Shown piece by piece: positions 53,180 to 61,889 of a DNA stretch of 64,000 bases. The translations under genes and the position numbers were made by a program. The DNA comes from UBA6522 sp965262365 (GTDB lineage: Bacteria > Pseudomonadota > Gammaproteobacteria > Steroidobacterales > Rariloculaceae). The stretch lies in the NCBI GenBank assembly GCA_965262365.1, contig OZ253541.1:868001-932000 (forward strand). Reading direction: 5' to 3'. The notes under the pieces are model-generated. The model was not told the origin of the DNA. It saw nothing but the letters and a program-made list of their open reading frames with translations, and made no database searches. How positions within the stretch are numbered: position 1 is the first letter of the stretch; each line of letters starts with the position of its first letter.

Positions 53180-55318
53180 TTACTCACCAAACGCATATTT
53201 CAAGCTGGCGCCATAAAACCTTGGCGGGCCGCCAGTCAGGGTTCTGTGGCCCTGCCCGTTTGTGCCCGCACCAGCCCATACAATCTCATTTGAAATGTTA
53301 TTTACGTAGAGTCGCACCCTCAAGCGATCATCCGCCGATGCGAGATCGATACTTGCATCCGTAACCGCTCGTGAAGGCATGAGAGAACCCGGCTCATCAA
53401 ACGGCAGCAACTTCATGTCGGATCGATATGCAGTCCGAATTCTCGGGATTATTTGCCAACCGTTTGCAAGATCGAAAACGTAATCCAGGCTTGCATTCAC
53501 TGACCACTTCGGTGACTTCACCAAGGTTGAGCCTGCCAGGTCAATTTCTTCGCCCGTCCATGGACTGAGCTGCGTGAAGTGCCCGAACGCTGCATCCAGA
53601 TAACCAACGCCCAATGTAACGCGCAGAGCATCGGCGGGTAATGCAACAAGTTCGGTATCAAATCCAATAATATCCGCCGCTGCGGCATTGCGCGTTACGG
53701 TCTGGTCATCATCACGCTGGGTGACTTGAAGATCGGTGTAGTCGTAGACGAAGAACTCCGAGTTGATCTGCACCCGGTCGTCCATGAGATTGCTCTTGTG
53801 GCCGATTTGGTAGGCCAGAATTTCCTCCGGACGGAAAGTTGATTCCGCGACATTGAAGGTCGGGTTTGCGACGTTAAACGCGCCTGCCTTGAACCCCGTT
53901 CCAATTTTGGCGTAGACCATCGTAGCTTCGGCTGGATTCCAATCGACCCCTAGCGTCCAGTCGGTAGAATCCCAACTACCCGCATTGCTTACGGTGATCA
54001 TTGACGTTCCGAATCTGCTCGTACGGTTGTAAACAGTATCCGTTTGGGATTTTTCGTCATCGGAGTAACGAAGCCCCGCCGTGATCCTGAACGAATCGGT
54101 AACGCTATAGGTACCCTGGCCAAAAACGGCTGTGGATTTAACTTTGTAATTCGGGATATCGGTTGCAGATGTCACACCAAAACGTGCAATTTGCAATTGC
54201 ACAAAGCGCGAAGCGTCCTCATCAAGAGAGTAAAATCCACCCAGCCACTCCAATGGACCATCGCCGTTGGATGCCAATCTGATCTCGTGAGACATTTGCT
54301 CGCTGCCGTTTTGGATATCCAGCGGATCCATCGCCACATTCGTACGATCGAAATCGAGTCCGAAATTCACGTCACTTTCATAGTGAGCACCGATGTAAGA
54401 AAGGTCCGCATAATCGAAACTTTGGTTCACTTCAACCTTCAAAGTCCTGAAACGATCATCGCGAAAACCCTCTCGATTCTGGAAGGCCGTGTGCGGGTTG
54501 GGAAGATCGGTTGCCAGGACGTCGTCTGCCTCACGCAGGACGTTTGTTCCCTGGCCAGTACCACCTCGACCTTGATGGTCGGCAGTCAGTAACACGGACA
54601 GCCGATCGTTGGGTGTTATCAGGGCATGCAGGCGGTACGCACTCTCAACAGAGTCCCCGTAGGGGTTTTCGATTTCCGGGCCATTGTCGAAATACCCGTC
54701 TCTGTCTTCGTCAACAAACGCAAATCGAACAGCGAGTTTGTCTTCCACCAATGGCGCATTCAACACGCCACGAATGCCCAATCGGTTGTAGTTGCCCGTA
54801 AGGACTTCGATGCTTCCTTCGGTGTTGTGGACGGGCTTCCTTGTTATGACATTGATGCTACCGGCAGTGGCATTTCGCCCGTACAGCGTACCTTGAGGTC
54901 CTTTCAGGGTTTCTACACGTTCCAAATCGTGGAAAAGCGCCAGTCCGCCCGATTGACGTCCGCGAAACACGCCATCCATGTGAAAAGCGACGGTAGGGTC
55001 TGAGGTAACGTCCGTGTTTTCGCTGTTGACGCCACGAATCGCTATCGCCAGGTTCCCGGCACTCAGCGTTCCCTCCAAGCCAATCACGGAACTGAGCATA
55101 TCGTGACCATTTTGAATATTGAAAGCGTCAAGCGTATCGCCTGTCAGTGCGGTAATTGCAATAGGCGTATCCTGAAGGCTCGTTTCTCTCTTGGCAGCGG
55201 TGACGACGATCTCCTCGAGGACGGGCGCGTCCTGCGCCAGCACGTCGTTTGGGGTAACGCCGAGCCCGACCATCAGGGGTGCCAGGACAAGTGATGGAAG
55301 AACGGTGATGGGTCTCAT
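53180..55318 (-). CDS. TonB-dependent outer membrane receptor
   Basis: 712 residues. A signal peptide (LVLAPLMVGLGVTPNDVLAQ) is followed by a TonB-box-like EEIVVTAAKRE, the plug (IAITALTGDTLDAF, RVETLKGPQGTLYGRNATAG) and a 22-strand-type barrel ending GASLKYAFGE. The sequence is richer in A+T than its neighbours. This is the iron-siderophore-like class by motif, but such receptors also import other ligands. A HutC-type operator lies 66 bases upstream, and the amidohydrolase gene follows on the same transcript, so histidine-linked substrate uptake is inferred. Confidence 0.92.
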   Translation of the reverse strand: MRPITVLPSLVLAPLMVGLGVTPNDVLAQDAPVLEEIVVTAAKRETSLQDTPIAITALTGDTLDAFNIQNGHDMLSSVIGLEGTLSAGNLAIAIRGVNSENTDVTSDPTVAFHMDGVFRGRQSGGLALFHDLERVETLKGPQGTLYGRNATAGSINVITRKPVHNTEGSIEVLTGNYNRLGIRGVLNAPLVEDKLAVRFAFVDEDRDGYFDNGPEIENPYGDSVESAYRLHALITPNDRLSVLLTADHQGRGGTGQGTNVLREADDVLATDLPNPHTAFQNREGFRDDRFRTLKVEVNQSFDYADLSYIGAHYESDVNFGLDFDRTNVAMDPLDIQNGSEQMSHEIRLASNGDGPLEWLGGFYSLDEDASRFVQLQIARFGVTSATDIPNYKVKSTAVFGQGTYSVTDSFRITAGLRYSDDEKSQTDTVYNRTSRFGTSMITVSNAGSWDSTDWTLGVDWNPAEATMVYAKIGTGFKAGAFNVANPTFNVAESTFRPEEILAYQIGHKSNLMDDRVQINSEFFVYDYTDLQVTQRDDDQTVTRNAAAADIIGFDTELVALPADALRVTLGVGYLDAAFGHFTQLSPWTGEEIDLAGSTLVKSPKWSVNASLDYVFDLANGWQIIPRIRTAYRSDMKLLPFDEPGSLMPSRAVTDASIDLASADDRLRVRLYVNNISNEIVWAGAGTNGQGHRTLTGGPPRFYGASLKYAFGE

Positions 55319-55383
55319 TGGTCTCTCCTACGCAATGTGTGGATTGCTGATCGGACGCAGAAAATTGAGCCGTGCTACATAGC

Positions 55384-55411
55384 GCCGTCTGCACAAGGTT
55401 GTATATACAAC
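55384..55411 (-). promoter_or_regulatory. HutC-type operator, site B (TonB receptor/DUF6152)
   Basis: The core GTTGTATATACAAC occupies 55398-55411, identical to site A. On the minus strand it is followed by the shared CCTTGTGCAGACGGC. TTAGCAT, also found before site A, lies 12 bases ahead. It is 66 bases upstream of the TonB receptor and 86 bases upstream of the divergent DUF6152 gene, so it may control both. Confidence 0.85.
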
Positions 55412-55496
55412 CCAACCTGCGCTATGCTAACCCACTTTGCCGCTCACTTACAATAGTCTGTATTAGCGACCGCTATTTGCTTGAGAAGGAGCGACC

Positions 55497-56510
55497 ATGG
55501 ACTGCCGTGAAATGCCGAAAGAATTGATGATCGGTGCCCTGCTGGCTTTATTCGCCGGCCTTCCAGGGACAGGACGGGCGCATCATTCGCTTTCCACGTT
55601 TCAACAGTCGCCGACCGTTTTGGAAGGTGAGCTCCTGGACGTCAACTGGCGAAATCCCCACGTCACTTTTCACTTGCGTATTCTCGACGCGGATGGCGAG
55701 GAAGCCGTCTGGAGAATGGAGGCGCACTCGATCTTCAATCTTCAGCGAGGGGGGGTCACGCGCGACATGATTCCGGTCGGTGAGCACGTCAGTGTCGTCG
55801 GGCGCCTGTCGAACCTCGCCGATAATCGGATGATCGTGGACAATATGCTGTTGCCGGACGGGCGTGAGTTGACGCTCTGGTCCGGTCTGTTCTCGCAGTT
55901 TGACGATGCCCCGAAAATTCAGGACGCTGAGGCGGAGAACCTTGGCATCTTCAGGGTATGGACGCTGGCCCAGGAGGATGTCTCACGGGCGGTCACGCAA
56001 ACGAACGGGATGCCACTCACGGAGGAGGCCATCGCAGCCCGGGCTTCGTGGGACGAATTGGACAACTACGCGGTCCGTTGTGAGGCTCCGGGCATGCCGG
56101 CAATGATGCTCACACAGAATCCGCTGGAATTCGTGGATGAGGGCGGGATTATTCGGATGCGGACGGAGTGGTTTGACCTTGTTCGCACGATCCATATGGA
56201 ACAGGACGAAGTGCCTGTTGATGCACCGTACTCTCACCTGGGATACTCCATCGGTCGCTGGGAGGGCAGTGACCTTGTTGTTGAGACCACGCGGATCAAC
56301 TGGCCTCACCTCGACAACCGGGGGACACCGCTGAGCGATGCGGTGGAGGTCATCGAGCGATTTTCGCTCAGCGACGATCAGGGTCGCCTGGACTTTCGGA
56401 TCACGATCACCGACCCGGTAACGTTCACCGAGCCGGCGGTTTTGACGGGGCAATGGCTTGCCCTGGGCGATACCATAGGGCGTTATGATCTCGACTGTTA
56501 TCCCAACTAG
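55497..56510 (+). CDS. DUF6152-type secreted protein, two-domain
   Basis: 337 residues. A signal peptide (IGALLALFAGLPGTGRA) leads straight into HHSLSTFQQSP, then GELLDVNWRNPHVTFHLRI and MEAHSIFNLQRGG, the DUF6152 domain. The C-terminal half has RCEAPGMPAMMLTQNPLEF, LGYSIGRWEGSDLVVETTRI and VIERFSLSDDQGRLDF. AAGGAG lies just upstream. It diverges from the TonB receptor across the HutC-type site and is followed by a second, short DUF6152 gene after 17 bases. Function unknown; likely periplasmic. Confidence 0.85.
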   Translation: MDCREMPKELMIGALLALFAGLPGTGRAHHSLSTFQQSPTVLEGELLDVNWRNPHVTFHLRILDADGEEAVWRMEAHSIFNLQRGGVTRDMIPVGEHVSVVGRLSNLADNRMIVDNMLLPDGRELTLWSGLFSQFDDAPKIQDAEAENLGIFRVWTLAQEDVSRAVTQTNGMPLTEEAIAARASWDELDNYAVRCEAPGMPAMMLTQNPLEFVDEGGIIRMRTEWFDLVRTIHMEQDEVPVDAPYSHLGYSIGRWEGSDLVVETTRINWPHLDNRGTPLSDAVEVIERFSLSDDQGRLDFRITITDPVTFTEPAVLTGQWLALGDTIGRYDLDCYPN

Positions 56511-56527
56511 CTCGTCAGGAACACGAT

Positions 56528-56908
56528 ATGAAAACTAGATCATTGTTTTTTGGGGCTATTTCGTTTCTGCTGCTCGCGATTCCCGCATCGGCGCACCATA
56601 GCCACTCGATGTACGCGCCCGACGAGGTCACGATCGCAGGCACGGTGGAGGCGTTGCAATGGACCAATCCACATATCTTCATTTACCTGGTCGTGCGAAA
56701 TGAGGAAGGCGAGACGAGCAACTGGGTATGGGAAGCAGGCGCCCCGTTCCTGCTCCTTCGGCAGGGTTGGCCGGAAGGCAGTCCGAAGCCCGGCGATGAT
56801 ATCTCGGTTACCGGCAGACCTTTGATAACAGGTCGAGGCGGAGTGGTCCGAACAGTGACATTTGCGGACCAATCAGAGTTTCATTACGACGGTCCGCCGC
56901 CGAAATAG
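56528..56908 (+). CDS. DUF6152-type secreted protein, single-domain
   Basis: 126 residues. A signal (ISFLLLAIPASA) is followed by HHSHSMYAPDEVTIAGTVEA, LQWTNPHIFIYLVVRNEEGE and VWEAGAPFLLLRQG, that is, a minimal DUF6152 domain without the C-terminal extension. It forms a pair with the preceding gene. The histidine-rich mature start (HHSH) could bind metal, which is inference. Confidence 0.85.
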   Translation: MKTRSLFFGAISFLLLAIPASAHHSHSMYAPDEVTIAGTVEALQWTNPHIFIYLVVRNEEGETSNWVWEAGAPFLLLRQGWPEGSPKPGDDISVTGRPLITGRGGVVRTVTFADQSEFHYDGPPPK

Positions 56909-56946
56909 GCAAGTACAGGGCCGTCAGCGTTGATGCGCCGGCGACC

Positions 56947-57483
56947 TCAATTCCCCAGGCGACGCGCTCCGTTAATCGGGGTTCCCTCTGCATCGATAAT
57001 CCATAACGACTGTTGGAATTGGATTGGCGGGAACGCATTGGCGCCTACGCTGCCCTCCGCGATGAACAGGCGCTGGTCGTGATACACAAATGACACATAA
57101 ATCTGGCGGCCTTCGGGATCGATCACGTTGACTTCGTGGGCATCGAGATCCTCATAGCTGCCGGGCTCGTCATGCACAACCTCGCCTCTTAGACGATACG
57201 GTTCAGCCGCATGATCGAGTTCGCCTGCCACATCGACGATTTCGGTTGGAAACGTCACGACGCTGACGCGATAGCGGCCCGAATCCTGTTCGGTGGAAAA
57301 TGCGCGTGCCGCGAGGCTCAAGCCACCCGCGCTCTCATAGACCGTGTCCTGCTCAGTGGGCTCGACCGGAAAATTCACCCGGAAACGGTATTCGGGATTG
57401 ATGTAATCCGACCACTGCTGCGCCAGGGCAGGCGATGACATCATTATGGAAGCAACGAATATGGCGCCGACGGCAATGCGCAT
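56947..57483 (-). CDS. uncharacterised secreted protein
   Basis: 178 residues. A signal peptide (VGAIFVASIMMSSPALA) precedes a compact β-rich domain starting QQWSDYINPEYRFRVNFPVE, with ISFVYHDQRLFIAEGSV-like (VSFVYHDQRLFIAEGSV) near residue 138. I do not recognise a named family with confidence; it resembles small exported proteins with a YRF-x-V-x-FP motif. The ATG at 57483 is chosen because it starts the signal peptide. It converges on the DUF6152 pair. Confidence 0.7.
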   Translation of the reverse strand: MRIAVGAIFVASIMMSSPALAQQWSDYINPEYRFRVNFPVEPTEQDTVYESAGGLSLAARAFSTEQDSGRYRVSVVTFPTEIVDVAGELDHAAEPYRLRGEVVHDEPGSYEDLDAHEVNVIDPEGRQIYVSFVYHDQRLFIAEGSVGANAFPPIQFQQSLWIIDAEGTPINGARRLGN

Positions 57484-57671
57484 GTCTTTCTCTACCCTGC
57501 AGAGATGTTTCCGGGGAAGGTTAGCACAGAGCATTTTTTCGTTCTCTCCAGCCAGCGAAGCGAACGCTCCACAGAATTTGTGTGTCACCTTTCCCATTGT
57601 CGACGTACCGCGTCCATCACACCCTGGATGTCGGGCAAACGCGCACTCGCCTTGTGAATTGCAATGAACGC

Positions 57672-57713
57672 AAGCATGGTCTAGCCTGTATAGACAACCT
57701 TGTGCAGGCTGCC
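57672..57713 (+). promoter_or_regulatory. HutC-type operator, site C (hutC)
   Basis: The core here is the variant CCTGTATAGACAAC (57685-57698), 11 of 14 bases as in sites A and B. The flanking CCTTGTGCAGGCTGCC and GCATGGTCTAG are close to site A over 42 bases. It lies 41 bases upstream of hutC, which fits autoregulation. The weaker core would be expected to bind less tightly. Confidence 0.75.
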
Positions 57714-57754
57714 AGGTAACGGCGATTCTCCCGAGACGTTACGGCAGTTCCGAT

Positions 57755-58528
57755 ATGACTTCGTCGACAAAGCCACGCTATCAGCAACTCAAGGAGCAGA
57801 TCATCTCTCGTATTTCGAGCGGGGATCTGCGACCGCTGGATCGTGTTCCCTCTGAACACGAACTCGTCGGGTCCACAGGCGTGTCACGCATGACGGCAAA
57901 TCGGGCATTGCGCGAACTGAATGACGAGGGGTACGTAAACCGCGTCGCCGGTGTCGGGACATTTGTAGCGGATCTGAAGGCAGCGTCGCATGTGCTTGAA
58001 GTGCGAAATATTGCCGACGAGATTCAGTTTCGGGGACACGAGCACCGAGCGACCGTTCTCGATTTGGAAGCACTTCGAGTAGAACCGGACATCGCGGAAC
58101 TGCTTCACGTTTCTCCCGGGTCGAAAGCCAGTCATGTGTTCCTGGTTCATTTCGAGAACGATATTCCGATTCAAGTTGAAGATCGATATGTAACTGTTGA
58201 TTTTGCGGCGGATTTTCTCGATCAAGATTTTAGCACTGTTACGCCAAGCGCCTACCTGAGTACAATTTCCCCGCTGCAGGAAGCCGAACATGTCGTACGG
58301 GCAAAAATGCCCGGTTCGCGCATTGGACAACTCCTGGCAATGAAGGCGGATGAACCTTGCCTGGTGGTTACCCGGAGAACCTGGGTACACGCAAGGCCGG
58401 TCAGTTTCGCGCGCCTTTTTCATCCGGGAGGTCGGTTCGAACTAACCGGGCGCTATAGACCCCCCGGCTTCAACAAGAGTTATCCTCAAGACTCCAAACT
58501 CGTTGAACTCAGGAATTTCGACCGATGA
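57755..58528 (+). CDS. hutC: histidine utilization repressor HutC
   Basis: 257 residues, GntR family. An N-terminal winged helix (PRYQQLKEQIISRISSGDLR, PSEHELVGSTGVSRMTANRA) is followed by a UTRA ligand-binding domain with EDRYVTVDFAADFLDQDF, TPSAYLSTISPLQEAEHVV and the ending GRYRPPG. Urocanate is the usual inducer. The gene is 9 kb from hutG, unlike the tight linkage usual elsewhere, and it overlaps the next DUF6152 gene by four bases. Confidence 0.95.
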   Translation: MTSSTKPRYQQLKEQIISRISSGDLRPLDRVPSEHELVGSTGVSRMTANRALRELNDEGYVNRVAGVGTFVADLKAASHVLEVRNIADEIQFRGHEHRATVLDLEALRVEPDIAELLHVSPGSKASHVFLVHFENDIPIQVEDRYVTVDFAADFLDQDFSTVTPSAYLSTISPLQEAEHVVRAKMPGSRIGQLLAMKADEPCLVVTRRTWVHARPVSFARLFHPGGRFELTGRYRPPGFNKSYPQDSKLVELRNFDR

Positions 58529-59643
58529 ATGCCAACGACGAACTGACCGTCAATTCGCTAGCCGGCAAGATGCTTCAGGTGAAGAACCGGTTTGCTGAAG
58601 AACTCCACCGAAACCCAATGAAGATGTGCGGCCTGAACTCGGTCGTCGCGCTGGCGGCTAGCTTCGCCATTGCGACACCTGGCATCGCGCACCACAGCTA
58701 CATCCGCATCGACCGCAACGTGATTGTCGCTTTCGAAGCGACGGTATTGGACTTTGACTGGCGCAACCCGCACGTCTATTTTCGCATCGCGACCGTGGAC
58801 GAAAGCGGAGAACGTGTCGAGTGGGAAGTCGAGTCCGGTAGCACCCCGATACTTGCGCACAGCGGCTGGTCGGCGGACTCGCTCGAGACAGGCGATGCTA
58901 TCTACATCCGGATGCATCCGGAGCAGAATAGTGACCGACGTTACGCGCTGTTGGAATCTCTGACGACGCCGGAAGGGGCCGTTCTCAGGCAGGGTATTCT
59001 GCCGTCGAAGGCGACCGAGACCACCGCCGACGTCAGCGGCATCTGGAAGTCGCGCCTGGAGCCCGACGCGCCGATCGAAGTTTTTAGCGGCTTGTTCGCC
59101 GAGCTCATGGCCGTGCCACTGACCGAGGCAGGCCTGGCATCAATCGATACCTATGATCACGACCGCGACAATCCGAACGCGGTCTGCTACGGCTACGGCC
59201 TGGTCTCCGGCCTGACGTCACCGCACTATCTCAACGAGATAGAAATTCTCGATGACCGCGTCATCATTCGTGACGAGTGGTTTGACGCCGAACGTATCGT
59301 ATATACGGATGGGCGCGAGCATCCCGCTGACGGCGAACGCACGCGTCTGGGCCACTCGATCGGTCATTGGGACGGCGATACGCTCGTGGTCGATACGCGG
59401 CTTTTCGCGTCACACCGTTCGCCCTACGGTATCGGTCTGGCTTCCGGCCTCGACAAGCACGTTCTCGAACGCTACTCGTTGAACGACGACGGTCGGGGCC
59501 TGACGCTCGAAGTGTTCCTCGAAGATCCCGAGTACCTGGCCGATAGCTTCAGCGGCACGCTGAACTGGGACTATGTACCTGACTTCGAATTCCACCGCTA
59601 CGACTGCGATCCCGATGTCGCCACGCGGTTCAGTCTGCCGTAG
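58525..59643 (+). CDS. DUF6152-type secreted protein, two-domain
   Basis: 372 residues. A signal-like segment VVALAASFAIATPGIA runs into HHSYIRIDRNVIVAFEATVL and WRNPHVYFRIATVDE. The C-terminal half has RVIIRDEWFDAERIVYTDGR, GHSIGHWDGDTLVVDTRLF and YDCDPDVATRF. The ATG at 58525 overlaps the hutC stop (ATGA), which makes translational coupling likely. An internal ATG at 58618 starts closer to the signal. It is the nearest relative of the 37-kb gene. Being coupled to hutC, it falls under the hut regulator. Confidence 0.85.
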   Translation: MNANDELTVNSLAGKMLQVKNRFAEELHRNPMKMCGLNSVVALAASFAIATPGIAHHSYIRIDRNVIVAFEATVLDFDWRNPHVYFRIATVDESGERVEWEVESGSTPILAHSGWSADSLETGDAIYIRMHPEQNSDRRYALLESLTTPEGAVLRQGILPSKATETTADVSGIWKSRLEPDAPIEVFSGLFAELMAVPLTEAGLASIDTYDHDRDNPNAVCYGYGLVSGLTSPHYLNEIEILDDRVIIRDEWFDAERIVYTDGREHPADGERTRLGHSIGHWDGDTLVVDTRLFASHRSPYGIGLASGLDKHVLERYSLNDDGRGLTLEVFLEDPEYLADSFSGTLNWDYVPDFEFHRYDCDPDVATRFSLP

Positions 59644-59727
59644 CGCGGCGCAGCGCATGCCGATCATCTGGCATTATCTCGTGATATCTATCGAAAACAT
59701 CGGTAGCCAACTACAAGGGAGAAAAAA

Positions 59728-60156
59728 ATGAGTGGACTTGAAAATGCCCTGGATTCACTTCTCGGAAAGTGGCGGGCAGAGATTCTCAGCGTGGTTCGAA
59801 TCGTTTCAGCATACATTTTCATGCTGCACGGCACGCAGAAGATGTTCAGTTTTCCGAGCGAGCCATTCAGCGAGTATGTGCTGATGTCCTTGAGCCCTGG
59901 CCTGGCCGGTCTCCTGGAGGTATTCGGCGGTGCCCTGCTGCTGGTTGGCCTTTTCACCCGACCGGTAGCGTTTGTCCTTTCAGGTTTGATGGCCTTCGCA
60001 TACTGGATGTCCCACGCGTTCCGAGATGGTGGCTCCTGGATTTTTCCGGTTACCAACGGTGGCGACTCATCCATACTCTATTGCTTCTTGTTTCTGTACA
60101 TTGCTACTGTTGGTGGCGGCGCCTGGGCCCTCGACAACATCCTGCGCAAGAGCTAG
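59728..60156 (+). CDS. DoxX-family membrane protein
   Basis: 142 residues with four membrane helices. The DoxX opening VRIVSAYIFMLHGTQKMFSF is at ~24-43, then LLEVFGGALLLVGLFTRPVAF. It is not the bufferin-type copy. AGGGAG precedes the ATG at 59728. It stands between the DUF6152 gene and the MFS gene, and a function is not indicated. Confidence 0.85.
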   Translation: MSGLENALDSLLGKWRAEILSVVRIVSAYIFMLHGTQKMFSFPSEPFSEYVLMSLSPGLAGLLEVFGGALLLVGLFTRPVAFVLSGLMAFAYWMSHAFRDGGSWIFPVTNGGDSSILYCFLFLYIATVGGGAWALDNILRKS

Positions 60157-60265
60157 CAGTTAGCCTTCGGCCTCGATTCGGCTAGCCTCCAGACTCGATT
60201 CCGTTCGGGAGTCCGGTAGGGAGACCAGGCAAGCCGGGCGGCTTTGGAAAAACAGGGGGAGCGCG

Positions 60266-61693
60266 ATGGCCGTACTGTCTACGGGCAAGAACAGCGTCGC
60301 GCTACCGCCCCTCGTTTATGTCATCGCCCTGACCCAATTCGCGTTGCCGTTCATGTATTCCGGTGTCGGCGTGGCATTGCCGTCGCTCGGTCGGGAGCTT
60401 GCAACGAGCGGAGTGGGTCTGGGGCTGATCGAAACGGTCTACCTTGCGGCGGGCGCCGCCTTTCTGTTGCCGCTGGGCTGCATTGCTCAGCATTCGGACA
60501 AGCGCACCCTCTTCAGCGTTGGTTTGCTGGTGTACGCGTGCGCGACCCTGACCATCGGCTGGCTGCCATCGACGGGTTCCATCGTTGCCGTGCGGGTCAT
60601 ACAGGGAATCGCTTCTGCGTTCATGGGCGCAACCGTGATGGCCATCCTCTTCGAGACGACACCCGTGGGCGTGCGGGGCAGGGCGGTCGGGATCTGCATG
60701 GGCGCCGTATATTGCGGACTGGCTGCGGGACCACTGGTCGCAGGCTTCATTACGACCCAACTTGGGTGGCGCTGGGTTTTCTTCATTACTGCCATTCCGT
60801 TGTTCGCGGCCTTTCTGGTTGTCGAATCGGCACGCGAAGGGCGCTGGGTATTCTCCAAACCGAAGCTCAACTGGCTATCCACCGTTCTGGTCATTGTCGC
60901 CGTGCTACTGCTGGTTTCGGGAAGCTCGATACTCGGGGAGCAGCAATTGGGTTATCTGCTCCTGGGCCTGGGTCTGGTCGCGTGTGTCGCGTTCTTCGCA
61001 CTGGAGGAGCGCAGCGAGGAGCCAATGCTGAGGCTGAGCGCGGTCCGAGCCAACCGGGACTACTCCCGCGGGTTGGCCTCGCAGTTCCTCGTCTATGCCG
61101 CGGGATTCGCGATGACGTTTCTGTTCAGCATATTTCTGCAACTCGTCAGAGGATACAGCGCGCAGGAAGCCGGGCTGTTGCTGGTCATCTCGCCGCTTTG
61201 CATGGCGCTGATGGCCCCGCTATCGGGGCACCTGGCAGATCGCTACCCACCGAAAATCGTGGCCGGGCTCGGCGCGCTGCTGGTCATGGTGAGCCTGTTG
61301 CTGGCGACCCGGATCTCGGCGGGAACGTCAGTGGCGTACCTGATCGCGGTCTTGAGCGTGCAGGGCGTGGGGCTCGGAATGTTCTCGGCGCCGAACGTGA
61401 GTCGGATCATGCACAGCGTCGAGAGTCACCAGGTCAGTATCGCCTCAGCGCTGTCGGCGAAAACGCGTTCGCTCGGCATGTTGGCGAGTGTGACCGTAGT
61501 CATGATCCTGCTCTCGGTTCATATGGGACCCGGGCCGATAACGGAGCCCGGCAGTGACTTGGTTCACGATATGTTATTCGGTTACCTCAACGTGGTGGAG
61601 TCGTCCTTTTCGGTGCACGCGGGGCTGGCTTGCATTGCCACGCTACTGATCGCCGGGAGCGGCTGGATGCGGAGATTACAGAATAAGACGTGA
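60266..61693 (+). CDS. MFS transporter, DHA2-like
   Basis: 475 residues with about 14 membrane helices, as in the DHA2 drug/H+ antiporters. The N-terminal half has GVGVALPSLGRELA and the cytoplasmic loop LPLGCIAQHSDKRTLFSVG. The motif RVIQGIASAFMGATVMAI (motif B, with the arginine) and GRAVGICMGAVYCGLAAGP (motif C) are present. GGGGAG lies upstream. Substrate unknown; multidrug or small-molecule export is the default for the group. Confidence 0.88.
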   Translation: MAVLSTGKNSVALPPLVYVIALTQFALPFMYSGVGVALPSLGRELATSGVGLGLIETVYLAAGAAFLLPLGCIAQHSDKRTLFSVGLLVYACATLTIGWLPSTGSIVAVRVIQGIASAFMGATVMAILFETTPVGVRGRAVGICMGAVYCGLAAGPLVAGFITTQLGWRWVFFITAIPLFAAFLVVESAREGRWVFSKPKLNWLSTVLVIVAVLLLVSGSSILGEQQLGYLLLGLGLVACVAFFALEERSEEPMLRLSAVRANRDYSRGLASQFLVYAAGFAMTFLFSIFLQLVRGYSAQEAGLLLVISPLCMALMAPLSGHLADRYPPKIVAGLGALLVMVSLLLATRISAGTSVAYLIAVLSVQGVGLGMFSAPNVSRIMHSVESHQVSIASALSAKTRSLGMLASVTVVMILLSVHMGPGPITEPGSDLVHDMLFGYLNVVESSFSVHAGLACIATLLIAGSGWMRRLQNKT

Positions 61694-61889
61694 CCGCAGC
61701 TTTCAAAACTTGATGCGCGAGCGGAAATGGTTGGAAAAGTCCTCAACTACGAGTACGCGGACTCCGCCGGTCTGCGGGTTCTGAAAGGGATGAGCTTCAA
61801 CCATCGACCGATCCGAACACTTCACGCGAGATTCATGTGCGCTAATGTTACGCCAAAGCTATTGATTCCGGCCTCACCATCCCCCCAAA

